A stretch of DNA of 64,000 nt from NCBI RefSeq assembly GCF_015706575.1, contig NW_024037050.1, forward strand, positions 1,178,001 to 1,242,000, read 5' to 3'. The stretch's first letter is position 1. Every line of letters starts with the position of its first letter. The translations under genes were made by a program, and so were the position numbers. This DNA comes from Patiria miniata. Taxonomy: Eukaryota > Echinodermata > Asteroidea > Valvatida > Asterinidae. Shown here in pieces: positions 1-15,000 of this stretch. Under the pieces are notes generated by a model. The model worked only from the letters and a program-made list of their open reading frames with translations. It was not told the DNA's origin and did not search any database.

Positions 1-2990
1 TTGTTCATAAATTTTTACTAAATTAGTACTTACAATTAAGGAATTGAATGCCACTCCCTACACATGTGCTATACTGATCAGAGATTAGTTTATTTATTTA
101 TTTTTTTTTTTTACCGATTGCCGTTCGATCGTGCTGTAAAATTTTCCAGAATATATTGAGTGTCTTGCCTGAGGGCTCTTGTACAGTTGTGACACGTTGA
201 GACCCACATACAAGCCCAGACACCTTGGCCAAACTCCTTATTAAAGGCTCAGCCAATCGTTAAACCCTGTGTGAGTCACATGACCACTTCCGGCCAATTG
301 CACGGGTGGCGTCCGCCTATTGATAGCCGTAACTCACCGGGCATTTATGTAAGCTTCAGCGCGATTGGCTAGCCGCAGTGCACTAGGAGGCTCACCAACC
401 AATGGCAGGCCTTGTTAGACGTACACAGCGCATCGCCGACCAAAGCGTAAGAGCCTGTCGTCCTCCTTGTCCCCTTAAACGAAATATTATGCAAAGTAGC
501 GGTCTCCATATCGACGCCTGGAGGCGTGCTTAGCGGCTAACGGATCGGCTTGCCACTCAGCCTGCGCCAGGAACATTGTTTAATATTATTTACATTCAAG
601 GACCCGCTGGATAATTTGTGTTGTAATCATTCTCATGCCAGCCCACTAGCCGAACTCTCGTCTTGTCTTGAGGGAGGGTTTTCATATTCATAAACAAAAC
701 GATGAGGGCTCTGACGCATTTCGTCTCAAACGCCAAGGAGGCATAGACCGGTTTCATCTTGTATACAGAGCTGAGCCAATGAGGCTAAATCGTTATTTTA
801 TTGACTGTGAAATGATTTGGCTGGCCCGAAAAACAACATTGCAGCTGTTTCCTTTCGATCATTTTGCTGCAACATTCATTATTCAGTTACATGTTTGGAA
901 AAAAAAAAAGTATTTAAGAAGCAGTACTCTGAGTTTTGTAAAACAGTAATACACCAAATAATTTGTTACCTTTGTTTTAAAGTCCCCCTTTTTTCTTTTT
1001 TATACCAAGAAGTATGCCGACTAATATATTCCTTTTACAAACTACATGTATACATATAAAGATTAAGGATTTAGTATTAAACAAAAAAATCCCAACTCGG
1101 GAGGTATTTTAAGTTACTTACACTGTTAAGTTACTTCTGTGCATGGTATAATTGGTGTTTTTTGTTGGTTTTTTTTTTAGGGGGGGGGGGTGGTGGGGTT
1201 GAAGAAATTATTCTGAAGCATTTGGGAAGCACAATGTGACATGTAATGTGAAGTCAATTCACATTGTATTTAGTTTGCATGTTGGTGCTCATGGCAATTT
1301 TAGACTACATGTTTTTGTTGACCAAACATTTTGTTGTTTTTATTGTCAGATTGCTCGGTTGTGTATTCATTTAATTAATAGAATGCATCGCCATCCCTTT
1401 AGAAGCACTGCCGTAGCTCAGTGCAAATGACATGCTCGCAAAATAATTTTGCTAAGAAATAAAAAACCTAGTGCAAAGCATTTCAGTAATTGTTGTTTTG
1501 ACATTCAGTGTTTGTGTACACTGACAAATTCAACTACCCGAAGCAAAAAGCAATTAATCAAGCCTTTAATTTCAAAAGACAGCTATAACTTTTTTTTTCT
1601 TTTTCAAATTATAATTTTGTATGTGTTCAGAATTTACGTGTTGGGCGCACTGGAAGTGTGTGCACAGTTGATACATTAATGGACCGATGGTGTCCGCATC
1701 ATACATTACCTCTGTCGGCACAATTTACAGACGAGGAAAGGCCTGTCATAGGCGAAACGTGCCTGTGCATTCCATCTCGATCCGAGAGATAACCGCACGG
1801 AAATATTTGGCACGTGGATAATTCCCGATACAACGTCACGCATTATCCTCCTACCCAATTTGCCCTCGTCAGACTGGGCACAGTTTGGAAATTTATTAAC
1901 AGCGTCGAGGCCAACGTGATATTAGACACCGGAATGATTATTGTTAGGGGACGCTCCAAACCACGTTTTGTGCTTGCTTGCTCGATATTTACATGTACAT
2001 GTATACCAAAATCTCAGTACATGTACACATAAATGCTGAAGTACATGTACTTGTATGCACATCCGTGCCGTGTTTTACTGCACACGCATGTATAGATTCT
2101 ACATATAGATATCACATTTGGGTATCATGTGCATATGAAGATGTATTTGGGTTTTAGGTTTCTTTGTGGTCATGAATAGGGATCATAAGAAATACTGGTA
2201 GTATGTTTAAGGGATACTGTGTGTGTCTCAGAAACAGTTGTTTGTTAAAGGTATAGAGTATACATCATTTGTGAGTTGTGCATTTGTTTTGTTTTTAAGC
2301 AACAAAAGTGCTCAAAATCTAAAGAAGGGTGCTTAACAATTAACCTGATGAAGTTTTAGTTCAGTGAATGTTGTACATTCCGAGAAGACAGTTTTCTAGG
2401 ATCTCAATTTCAATTCAAAAGTTGCCAAGCCATGTTTTGAATTGCGCTCGAATTCAGCGTCCGGGACACGTTCTCATTCAGCCGATTTCAGGTATGAGAT
2501 GCCACGCACTGAACTCACGAACAACCGCGCGTGTATGTGCGTCGTGTCAACGCTTGCGCGCACCCATTCACGGCTTCGCCGATTTAAAAATGAACTATTA
2601 AGGGACGTTTCCAAAATTAGATGCATCTTTGGAAATGACCTTCTTTTATTGTTTTCTTCAAAATGAAACATGCCAGAAAAAAATGTTACACAGGGAGTTT
2701 AGTGCAAAACCTAGTATGCTTTTCAACGATAATTTTGTCAGTTACTTGTTAGATACCGGTAGCTGCAAGTGATATACTATACCGGTACAGTCACTCTTTT
2801 GCGTGGTTATTTCATCTGGCAATGTGCATTTTGAATTAAAAGGTTATGATAAATAATCTGCAAAATTGTGATATTACCATTTTCAAGCCGTCTAGGCCTA
2901 CTTACATTGTATCCTCTTTTTTGCTCGATTTCCTATGATCCCTATAGTATTATTTTTCACTGCCGTGTCACAACTAAATTTTTACTTGAG
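1..2990. other. GSE1 5' flank / probable 5' UTR intron, with a CpG- and CCAAT-rich block at 240-560
   Basis: No protein-coding exon recognised. The block at about 240-560 is clearly richer in GC and CpG than its surroundings and has several CCAAT motifs on either strand (near 254, 293, 365 and 397). It could be a promoter or non-coding first exon of GSE1. Short TACATGTA-type repeats lie at 1990-2070, and a poly-G run near 1181. The rest is AT-rich with nothing I can name. Confidence 0.4.
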
Positions 2991-2996
2991 GTATTA

Positions 2997-3033
2997 ATGT
3001 CTGAGCCACATGAGCCGGCGAGACAGAAATTTG
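2997..3033 (+). CDS. GSE1: GSE1 coding exon 1 (start codon)
   Basis: ATG at 2997 opens MSEPHEPARQKF plus one base before a good GTAAGC donor. The phase (1) fits exon 2, which restores Gly13. The peptide resembles the human start MSHEPKSPSLG. A pyrimidine-rich stretch ending AG at 2989-2990 could be an acceptor, so untranslated exon(s) may lie upstream. The chosen start is inference from homology and phase. Confidence 0.7.
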
Positions 3034-6000
3034 GTAAGCACAACAAAAACCGCTGAGCAAACATGGGTCACCAGCCAAACTGTAATGTTGTGCACACTAC
3101 CTTTGACTGGTACCCACCCGATTTGTGCTTAGCCGTATCTTCCACTAAGCAGCTCCACGAGGCGGGGCCAAGATACTGTTTAACCTCTGAATCCAGTGAC
3201 AAGTCGCGCGCTGGCAGGGTTTTAAGGAGTCAATCTAGTCTTCAGCAAACAGTAACAGCGCTGCCAACGACACTTCAGAACCTCGCGTCCGCTCCCTCCA
3301 AGATCTTGACATCAAACACGCCCAAATATCGGGTGTCCCTACGAAAATATTGTTCCGTGCAAGGGTTGGACAGTGCCAATTTTTTGTCTTCTTCTTCTTC
3401 TTTTCTCTCTCTCGATCTCGCTCTCTCGTTTTCAATTGGTTTGGAAATCTGCTATGGAAAGCTGACTGTTGACAATGCAGTATTCAAGATGTCAGCGCTG
3501 ACAATACAGAACCTGCCAAACTGTTTTCTGTGTCAATACGTCCACTGTTAGGAAGCGGGGAGGAAAGGTTTGATTTGGGAAATTTTGGGAAGGATTGAGT
3601 GTCCACGATGTTTAAGAGGAATGCAAAAGGAATTTCCTGTTTTTATGGTACAGATATATATATTTTTTTTTGGAGACAGTTTGCATTGCACTCGATTCAC
3701 TGCCAGAAGTGTTTTGAAAATCTACAGTTTTGTTTTGAGTTTTATCCTCCGATTTTGCATTTCTGCTCGTTGGTAGACAGTTACAAGTACATCATGTACA
3801 ATAGGTTGGAACCTTTTGTGTCGCTGCAACAATAATAATTTCAACTGTATCTGTTGTACTGCAGACTGAATAAGAAAGACTATCAATTTGGTCTTTTTGC
3901 TTGTCAACAGTTTGTGAACGGAACTGCATTTTTCTTTCGATGTGATTAATTAAAAAATTCTAGATTTTATTTTCTTAAAATACCATGAATGTTTATGTTC
4001 AAATTTTCCTTTTTTTTTTTTTTCTTAACTGTCGTCAAGCATTCTGATGGCATTCATAGATTGAAATTTTATGAGTTTGTCAGGTAATTGAACACATAAA
4101 ACAGAAATCTGTTTCGCAGTGTTTTATATTCCTGCAGTAGAGTATTGCAAAATGCCTTAAAATAAAACCAGGTCTCGCTCTAAAACATTGCAAAAGACGC
4201 AATTGTAAAAAATGTTCAAGAAAATCCAAAATGTGCCTCTGGAATATTCTGCCGGGAGTTTTTCTGATTTTCTTCACTTAATTCTCGATAATGTGTTGGC
4301 CCCTGGTTGATGAATGGAGCGGACTGTTGTTACCTAGGAACCTGAGGACCTGTGGGCTTAAAGGGGCAGGCTGGGGTTAGAAACGGTCAAGCATTTTTGT
4401 CAAATGAGAGAAAATTATTGCTAGTACTTATTAATATTTATTGTATTTGTGAGCTGATTTTTTAATTTTTTTATCACAAATGTTCATATTTGATGGGAAA
4501 AGGGTTTGTACACAATATAAAATGTATTTCATGTTTTGATGACATTATATTTTAGTTTGAAAAATTAATCTTGTTCATGTACATGTACACTGTCAGTAAA
4601 TTGTTGCACCAAATGAAAAACTATAAAATGGGCCGACAGTCACTGACTGGTTGTGAGGCATCATTGTCCCAAAGAATATTTTTCAAGGTTGATTAATTAA
4701 GAAATTCCACATGTAAGTGAAGGTATTTTTTTATAAATGAGTCCGCATCTAATAATACATGTATACTCCAACATGCTGGTCTTCAATGTTATGATTTGCA
4801 TATTGTATGGCAGTTGTGGCATTGACGTTCTCAAGCTCGGATCAGGGGTCATACAAGCGTCGCGATATTGCCCAGCGCTCCGGTAATAAACCCAGTGCAT
4901 TGTCTGCGCCAATCAATGATCCCGATTCCCTAGATTGCCCACTAGATGTTGTGGGGGGGGGGGGGCTGAGAGCGGAAAGACGAACCAGTTGGAACGTTGC
5001 TCCTTTAATCTAACCCCCGCTACTGGTTAATGAGTGTCCGCTTACAGGGACTCTACTGCTTTGCTTGTGCGCGCTATCGCAGTGGGAGAAGGGGGGGACA
5101 AAATGGAACTAGCAATATGTTCCACAGTCTTTATCCGTGTCACTCAGCGTCTGCAGTGTCGCGTTACACGTCCCCGATCAATGGGTGCTGACAATTTGCC
5201 AAGTGGGGGATGCGGCCATGGTGGAATATTAAAAACCCCTCCATCTGTCTGCACCGACCAGCTTGCCAGAGATAGATCTTTGCTGGTTTGAAAAAGGAAA
5301 AAAAAGGTTGAAGGAGGTTAGGATTGGGGGAAATGTTCAATATTTTGTGGGTGGAATAAAGGCAAACGTACAAGCAATCAAAATGATCTCCTATATAAGC
5401 CATATCACTCGTACACTTTTATTTTGTTTGGTTTTTGAGTGTCGGATGTACATGTACATGTAAGTATTCTAAATATTTGTAGTATAAGCTAAGATTATGT
5501 GAACGCTATTTTTGTGTAATTTAATAGTGGCATATGTTGTACTCTTCTTGTGAGTCTTGTCACAGACCTTTTTTTTGGGGGGGGGTCTTGTTTTGAAATT
5601 TTAGACTGTTAGTTTTCCAGGTGTTATGCAAATAAATTGTTTAGTAGAGGAGGCCTTGGAATCGAAAGAGGTGTAGAAATTGCTTTTCCTAAGTCTGGAT
5701 ATTTTGATAAATATATCACATAAATGTGCATTAGGTACTTTTAATAAGCCAGTTGGGTACAGTATCTTGAAGAAGTAGTCCAGGTCAAAGGTCATTCGGG
5801 ATAAAATTGCTGATGTGATATTACGCGAACGCCCGTTCTGCTTGTAATTAACACGCGAGCAGCGTGCGCCCATCCCCCTGCGCGTTTCATGCATCTTCGA
5901 TGAGCGTTCTATTATCCGAATGACCCGTGACCCATATCATTAATGGCGCATGCGCAGTTGAAATACGAAACTGGCTTATTGATGCAGAATTATGATTCAA

Positions 6001-9000
6001 CTGGATAATAGCTGCACATGTTTTTTTCAAAGTGAAAATTCACCAGCGAATCCTGTGTAAACAAGACTGTATTAATAACCGTCATGAATACCACCATGTC
6101 AATATTTATTGTCACAGACCTTGCGCTTTCATTTTCCGTTTTGTCGCTCGCAGAGCAAACGCTTCCTTTCCCAACAAATATTCGCCACTTTTCCAAAATG
6201 CCCTTATTTTATTGTTATTTTTATCGTTCCCTTCCTACCCTACCCTTTTGCTCTAGGCGTTGAGTTTTTTTATGTGACCCTGCCATTTTGAATTTTTTTT
6301 TTTTAAAGCAAACAACAAAGTAACAGTGTTGAGTTGATTCAGTTTATCATGATCGGCCTGACAACTCTCTGACATGCAACCAGGCTATGCCATATCTGCT
6401 TAAATAAACACTCGACCGGGGAGCCATCCCTGCCTAATGCCATACCATTATACTTCACCCGCTCATCATATTTTAAGATATATCTGCACATAATTCGTGA
6501 TATATGGATGAGATACACACACAAACACCCACAAGGTGTATATAGACATAGTTTTTTTTTATCAGTCGGGGCCAGAGGAGAACAAAATATTGTTTGCTGT
6601 GTACGTACCGGATACTGCCCCCAAAGATTCTAACTGATCCATTTTTATTTTAATACTCATGATACATGTACATGTATACCGGTATATGTACGTGCCATTT
6701 GATCTCACTTTCTAATGAACTGTTCGATGCATGTTACACAAAAATTATTTTTTCCAGTATTTCACTAAATTAAGTAGGCAGTGTGCTTTCAGAATATATA
6801 ACCTTGATCAATGTGAAATATTTTTATGTTGATCAACAGAAAAATCCAAAACTGTTTTTTTTTTTTTTTTGGCTTGAGATTAAGAGGGCGATAAGGTTAC
6901 ACTCGAATGAATAGAAAGGGTCACATTACAGCTGACGCTGTAAAGCTTTTCATTTGAGCCATTCAGTGATGCACACCAAATGCATACATTAATATGTATG
7001 TAGGCAAATCTTGTAAGAAAAGGATTTACAAATATTTGTCCCCTATCGTTTTCGTTGTAACAGATTCTGAGAGGAATACATACATTTTACTATTACAGTG
7101 TATCGCAGATCGAGCATTCTCCTTAAAATATATTTTTTTTATTTTAAAATTTGGTAAAATGACCCTGAAAAAATGTCCGCCTACTAAATATTTGAAAAGC
7201 AGGGGGGGGGGGGGGTAGGTATGAATATTCGCAAATTGAGGGCGCTATTTATTAAAGGGTGTTGAAAATTCGGGGGGGGGGGGGGAGACATGATTGCATA
7301 CACTATCTCACACTGCCCAAAAAGTGTCTCCGCCCATGTACAAACATACAAATGTATCAGTCAATTTTTTTTGTGTAGTGAAAACTGCTTGTTGAAAGCG
7401 TCTGGCTTATTTTGGGTAAGTAAGTGCATGTGCTTTCTGCTAAGTGAGTAAATTTGCCAAGCAATATATTTTGTATTCCTTAGTGAATGAAATTGGTTGG
7501 CAGTATATCCTTTATTAAGGGAATAAATATGTGCTTGGCCGGTTTTTAAACAAGTACATTTGAAACCGACTAGGGGCCTGGTTTTGACGATGTGGCACAG
7601 AACACAGCGGTGTTTTTACCGGCGGTTAAGCGGTGTTTTACCGGCGGTTAAAACCACCCACCTGATGGGTTCTCGACCAATAGGAATGGGTAAACTGTCT
7701 CAGGCATTTATGCATGCTATTGAGTGAATACATTTACCTAGCAGTGAGTTTTAGTGAGGCTGGTCATTAGAATTCTGTATTCATTAGAATCTGTATTCAT
7801 TGAAGGAACTTCCTCTTCACAGCTCTTGCCAGTCTAAACATTCTCTATATCTGTATTCTGGAGACATTCCAACAGCAACACCTCTCCCTCAAAGGACTAC
7901 TTTCAAGAGAATGTACCGATTCGGGCTCGAAAACGCATTCACCACAAAACGATAGTTGTCCGAAAGATCCTTGAAATGTAGCATATGAAGGTTCGTACAG
8001 TTATAACCTTGGAAATTTGATGTTTACTTGTAAAGGAATTTTAACAGTGCAAAATTATGGTCCTCAAAAATAATTGAGTTGTTGGAGTGTTACTGTTAGT
8101 GATCATTCCATCAAACAAATTTGTTTTCAAAACATACGGTATTTCAAATGCGTGTGCACTAGTATCACCATGCGTGTAAAATTTTATGAAGAAAACATGG
8201 GACATCCGGACATGATCACATTATGTGGTTATTTTCTTTTTTATGCACTTTGACACTGGAGGGTGGGGGTTGCTTGGCTCAACATTTCCTGCTTGTAATA
8301 TGTATAGACAAGGCCAAAAAAACTGCTGCCGCATCAGATGTACATGTAAACAAACAGGGTTTTTCGACATTTAAATATTACATGCAAATGTATGGATGTC
8401 TTGTGAGCAAGACCTTTGGAACAAGAAATTCATCTAAGACAATCAAATTTTTGGCGAAGTCATTCTGAATGTGCACCTTTAAAGCAGGTCCATCCAGATG
8501 CAAATATTACATGTAAATGTGACAAACGTCTGTTGCTCTTGACTTTAACCCGCATATTTCTTCTTTATTTAAACATTGGATTATTAATGGCAATTGAAAT
8601 ATGCAGGGTGCCTTAGCATGCTCATAAAATCTGCTCGGGAATAAGCACTCCTTCAATTTTTAATTTTTTTTTTCTTCATTTTTTGGTTTGTTTGTTCCTC
8701 TATCAATTTTTTTTGCTGGTATGAAAAAACCTGTAGAGAGTGTGTTGTTTAAGAACACATTGGCAATTTATATTCAACTCGGGCTATAAAGTGTACTGGC
8801 TTGGATCGTGTCTTTGCATGCCCTTGTATCAGAACCATGCAAATTATTGATTGTGGTTTGCAGAGAGCATTGGAGATCTGGTTATAAAATGCTGATTACA
8901 AAATGTGGGATATTGTCCAATTTTGGATTTAAAATACACTGTATTTGTATTGGTTGTACATGGCTTATAAATGCACATGTACGGTACATGTAAGGGTCAG

Positions 9001-12000
9001 TTTAATGAACATGTACTATGCTTGGATGATATTCCTATAATACCATACAGTGATAATATTTTTTTATATTGAACGATATCGAATGATGTTGCTTAAATAC
9101 CGAAATAATTGAAAAACTCAGTATGGAAGTTCATAACCGCTGTACTCCCTTTAATTTGTGGCCAGATGTGCACAAAATCCCTTTAATGAAAGCAGAAAAG
9201 ATCTGAACTGTATGAATGATTATTTATTTAAATTCTTTGTTGTCCCATGCTTGCGGTTTTCATGTGTATTGTTTTATTTTGAGGACATAATAGCCCGCCC
9301 AAAAAAAAGAGCTGGTAATACCAAAATATGGCGGTATTTTTGTGTGTGATTATTTCACATGGACGCTCAAATCCCATAGCCCACAAGCCTAGCAAGCATA
9401 TGCTTAGTACCACAACTTGGGAACAAATGATATTGTGCAGCGGAGCCCATGAAATCGTGGTCGTAAAACAAGAATATGTTTTTTCAAAATGCTGGCAGAC
9501 TTGCAGGCTGCACCCTTGGAGCCAAGATAATACGATTATTACAGAAGCGCAGGTACTGTGAATCGGTCCTCTAATGTTCATGTCTGCTGATTGCCCGTTA
9601 ACTTGCAAGCTGTTGAAAAGTAGGTATGCTTTCTCTACTAATGCACATGAATGTATGAACACAGTCTGTATTTGTCCACAAAAAAATGACTAAAAACATG
9701 CATGCTGTTTGATTTGTAAAGATAATCCATCGCACAAGTGTTCCGGTACATATAATTGTTTTTAGGGCGGGGTGTTTACCATTTTACTAATTGTTATGGC
9801 ATAGATGTTGCTCACAGTTTGATTCATTAGCAGGGTTTATAAGACTAATAGCTGATAACACTTCTTTTTTTTAATGTTTTGGCTGTTATAAGTATTTATT
9901 TCTTATTCATTGATTAATTTTTCTTTTGAAAAGGGAGGGGGTGGTTGCTGCGTGTTTTCTGTATAATTGAATGGTCCAAGAACACCAAAAAAATCACAAA
10001 TAATCACAAATAATCTAGTGGGAGGGTGCGTAAATTCACAAAGATTTTCCGTACTCTGACAGGTACATGCACATGACAGTCTGGTTCTTTTTGTCTCATT
10101 CCTCCCCCCCCCCACCCATTCTCTTTGTCTGGGGTGTAGGCATTTGATCCAAAACCACAACTGCTGTCATTGTAATATGACCTGGTTCTTGTGAATTCCT
10201 TAAAGGGGTAAGACAGGCATTGTTCTAGAGTTGTTGATTTGGGGGAGGGGGATCTCATTTTAAGAATTTGGCTGAATTTTTTTAATGTTTTTGGAAATAT
10301 ATTTCAGGCAGTTGGTAAGATCCGGCGATAACAGACTCAATGTATTACTGTACATTTGATGCATGGCATATGTTTAGCTTTGTGGTTGCATGAATGCTTG
10401 TAAGTTCAGTATCAAATGGCCAAAATAATGCAAGCAAAAAGAAGAGGGGAACAAAGAGGGAACAGTGAATGAAGTAATGTCTGTATCCATGAATACGCCC
10501 GTCAGAATAATAGGAAAGCTTTCATATGTGAGAACGTACGGCAGGCACATTTACATGTAAATTTATGTACACATATGGTACATATGCAAAGATTCACAGA
10601 AAGAATTACAGGCATCTGAAGATCAAAAGATTTACTTGCTAAAAAAATTTGGCACATGTAGGAGGCCTGGTCAGAATAATTTCAGACTTTATGAACCACA
10701 TACATTACAAGACCTCTTACAAGAAATTCCCCTTTGTGTTGAATGCTAAAATTCATATAAAACTTAAAAGCTTTCCTAAAAGGGAAAAATGTTGCAACCC
10801 GACGCTGCTTTTTTTCTGCATATATCATCTCAATGAAGGCCAGTCATTGCATAAATGATGATAAGACATGAATGTGGGACTGAGAAACATTTCCAATTTT
10901 GTAAGGAAATACTCAGGAAATTTTTTGACTCTCCATAGACTTTGTACACAACCACTGAAGTGGCGTCAGGTTGCAACATTCTTTCCCCTAAAAGTTGCCT
11001 TTGTACAGTATGTATTACAGTAAGTCATTAAACCATATCATCTTTGGAGACCATACTTAATCAAAGCCATTTTTACCAGGACTAATGTACATGTACCTGA
11101 TCCTGATGTGCCCCTTTAAGTCCCTGTCCCCCCCCCCCCTTTCTTGAGCTCCATGGCACGTGCCAGCCAGGTGCTAGGAGTGTGCCTTGAGCAGAGGAGG
11201 TCTCCCAAGGTCACCGTGCTGTGCTATTCATCAACAGTGCACTGCGCTCAGGAGCCAACTCAGGGGCACCAGCTAACAGGGGCACCCGTCTAGCTCCCTG
11301 TGTTTATCAATATCTGGACAGTTATTTATGACACACAGCGTGTGCGGTTGACAAGAATACCCCACCATAAGATGATAGCTACAAGGGCTGTACGTGCTTT
11401 GAAGTTCAGTTACTATACAAGTTACAAGATGTGTAGTAGCTGGCAGGGTTGATTGTGGATGACAGGGGTGGATCGGGGGAAATATGGCAGTGTCTGATAC
11501 AGGCCTTCAGAGTTATGCATGTATGTACATGTGTCACGCGCAATGTGGGAACCTGGGTAAATTCAGAATTGGTGCAAGCATGGAGGCTCCATGGTGCAAG
11601 GGGATGTTGTCTGTTGCTCTACATGATATTCCTCCAGAGTTTAAAAAGTAGTAATTCCCGAATGATTCCCAAAATAATTTTGTGGGTTAGGTGGGAACAA
11701 AAAAAAAAGGAATAAAGCTGATGAATATTTAAATACCTCTCTCTAGCAGTGAAAGGTTCACAGGTGATTTTATGAAGAGTTATTGATGTTAATAGTTGAT
11801 AAGGACAACATTCCCACTTTGCTGCGCATCGTTGGAATTCCCACTTAAATTACCCATTGTGCGTGATATCAGCATTTTCCCCATAGTGTCACAATTGTCC
11901 AAGACCTAGAAGAATCGTAGATCATGGCAATATCTTTCTTGGGAAGTTTTGCAGAAGGATTGTAGTTTTTTCCTGTTTATAGGCAATGCAGATTTTTGTA

Positions 12001-15000
12001 TTTATTTCCAGATGAATTTGATATTTTTTTTCAAGCAAATGTGATTCACTTGGGAGAGTATGAAAACAGAACATTTTTGTCTTGTTTTGGGTATAAACAA
12101 AAGCTGTTGCATTTCTGCAGAAGTTTAACATCACAAGTTCTGTGCATGGATAAAAATGTTTACATGTCAGTTTCATCTTGTTTGTCAACAGTTTATATCA
12201 CCCATGGATTCTAATAAAAATGAGAATGCTACATACTTTGTGAGGGTTGCTCGAATTTTGGCAGCAACAGTTATTTTTCTCAGTATGTAGTTCCCCTATT
12301 TTCAATGGAAATGTACTGTGCATGTACTTCTACAACAAAGTACATGGTGATGTCATGGACACAAGTGCGTTTCTGTATAGACTTCGTGAACAAGTACTCC
12401 CTCAACGGTTAAAAAGGGAGAGTTGGGGGAGACCACTGGGAGGGACATTGTAACACATTGCCAACGGCGCCTGACGCTCACGCAAAGACTGATACGGGTT
12501 TGTGCAGACTCCAAATATAATTAGTTGTGCGTATTTTTTCCACACATCCACAAACAGACACTCTTGTTTTACTATACTCTCAAGGACAATGCCTTGTGTT
12601 TCCCTTTCTCCCTGTAATATAAACCTCTCCCATAGACTAAGCACACGAACTTACTACAGAGGACCGTTTCCAACAAAAGACCCAACTCCCGAGGACTGAA
12701 AGGATCTGTTGTTCTCCCTTTGTGTGTTGGTCCTCGGGGTTATCACGCAGTGTGTGCTCTACCAACTGAGCTATCCAGCCCTACGTTGGGGTTCCCCAAT
12801 TTGTCAATATCTTAATTCAAGGGCGCTAGTCAGAAACCTATTATCCTTTAATTTTTTTAACATGGCAGTGATGAATTTGTTTCATTGTAAAAATCACAAA
12901 AGCTATCAACAAGTTTTTGATTTTTTTTTCTCCAAATATTGCAGGTGCTCCCTCCCATGGTGCCAAGCCGCCTCCCCTCACCGTAGTCACCAGCAGCGGC
13001 AGTAAGGCCACGCGCACCACCGCCACAGTCAACCCACTCAACCAGTCGGCCAGCACGGTGACGGTTACCAGTGCCAATAGTACCAACCATGCCATGGCGG
13101 CCACGCGGACCTCCAGCTTCGCCGCTGCACTGCGGAAGCTGGCCAAGCACGCCAACGACAACGGTAGGTTGCATGTCTCAGCCCAAAATCTATTCAGTGA
13201 CGATGACGCCATTTTGGGAACATAAAGTGACTCTTCTGTTTACTCTTTTCAGAAAAAAGGTAGCAAATTGATAGGATAATTTAGGCATGACCCATTCGCA
13301 GGATAAACAGTTTGTTGCCACACACAAACGTACCATGGCAGTGGTAATTTCAAAAAAATCATTGTTTGCTCACAGATGTCTACTTTGCTTTGATATTTTA
13401 AGCTCTTTTTATTTTGTGATCAATATCAGTTGGCCAAGCACAACCTGATTATGTACGGTTTGTGGTTAAACTTGACCTATTGAAATTTGACCTTTGACCC
13501 ACAGGTCCCGAGGAGCACTCCCCGCGGGTCTCCCCCGTCAGCATGAACCGCAGCACGGCCTCCACGCCGTCCACCAAGAACTTTCACTTTGGGCCCTCGC
13601 CACTGGTGGTGCCCACTAGCACCCCTCCCGTGGTCACCATAGCCCCCACCCACACCAACAACTCCAGTATCATATCGGAGCAGAGAAGGGTAAGCAGACA
13701 TGGAGAGACTAGAATGGACTCCCTGCGCAAGGACCCCCCCCCCCCCCCTCGCCTAATTTCAAAGAGAGAGTTGGGAGGTCTTAAATGCATTGCTGCCATA
13801 TACCTGGCACCTACGCAAAGATGATACGTGGTTGTGCACTTTCAGAAAAAAATAAAATAATGATGCATACTTTGCACCATACGGGCATGAACCGGTGAGC
13901 GTGCTGACGCAACGTATCTTCCCGATGTAAAGCTTCCCTCGAAGATTCTGCACCGTTTAGAAATACCTGATTAATTGAACCAAAACCGGTGTAACATGTA
14001 CAAGGTTTTTATTTCAAAATTGGAATTAACTGAAACGATTTTCAAAAGTGAGAGTGCAGAGCACAAACATTTTTTTCCAAGCCAAAATGACCTTAAATTT
14101 TGGGTGGGTACTATGCATACACTACCGGTATGTATCAGTTCCATCAAGTTCTGTCGTTATTTTTTTCTCATGGGGATCTAAAATCAAGGAGGGACAAAAC
14201 TGATGAATTTTAATTAGTTTTGGGCCTGCATATGTGCCCCCTAGTCGCTTATGATAAAAAAGGTCTTTTCAACACATCCAGAAATTAAATATCTATTTAC
14301 TAATGCACTTAACTGCTGTTTATAAGACTGGTATAATTTTACATACTGAGTCGGCGCATGCAGCTGCTTTATTGGCGAAGATTAGCATTTCTTTAAATGC
14401 TGCAGATGTCGATTGTTTTTATGATCCCAGCCTAAGCCTGTATTTGGATTCCACTCGGAATAATATTAATTTGACGACTGTCTGTGCACTAAAAATAATT
14501 TAAGGAACAAGCGCAGGGGGTTGTATAATGTACGTGTATGCGTGCAGCTGTGGCCATCACGGTTCGCTGGATGCCAGTGATGTGGCGCCAGTGTAATCCC
14601 ATGCCAGATTTCACCTGGCTTAGATCTGGTAAGCGTGAACGTATTACGCTTAGCAGAAACAAGGTTACCGGCCACAATGTCACATGATGCACATTGCTAA
14701 ACTGGTTCCCATCTTGTTTTTTTTTTGCTTGGCCCTAAATTTGCTAAGCTTTGTTTCTGTTTAGTAGCTCAATGAGTTTGTCTGCTAGCTACAGAATGCT
14801 GCGCTTGCGATCACCATCCTGTGCCTAAAGCACTAGCAGAGAAAATTCTGTGACTGCTAACCCCGGCAAACACAGAATCCTTAGTTACAGGATGTATACG
14901 CATGCGCTCCAGCCAACATTCCATGCTAACCCAGCGTGGATTTTTCTGCTTATGGTAAGCAGAGTCGTGAAATCGGGCTTAGATTTTATGCCTAAATGCC

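Larger units (their letters stand above)
3034..12944 (+). other. GSE1 intron 1 (9.9 kb)
   Basis: Non-coding. Contains poly-G runs (about 4950, 5575, 7202, 7273), TACATGTA motifs (4580, 5450, 6665, 8990), an 8-bp-duplication MITE (10783-10986), one minus-strand copy of the seven-copy short repeat (12384-12560) and a tRNA-like SINE head (12660-12785). No ORF has coding character. Confidence 0.6.
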
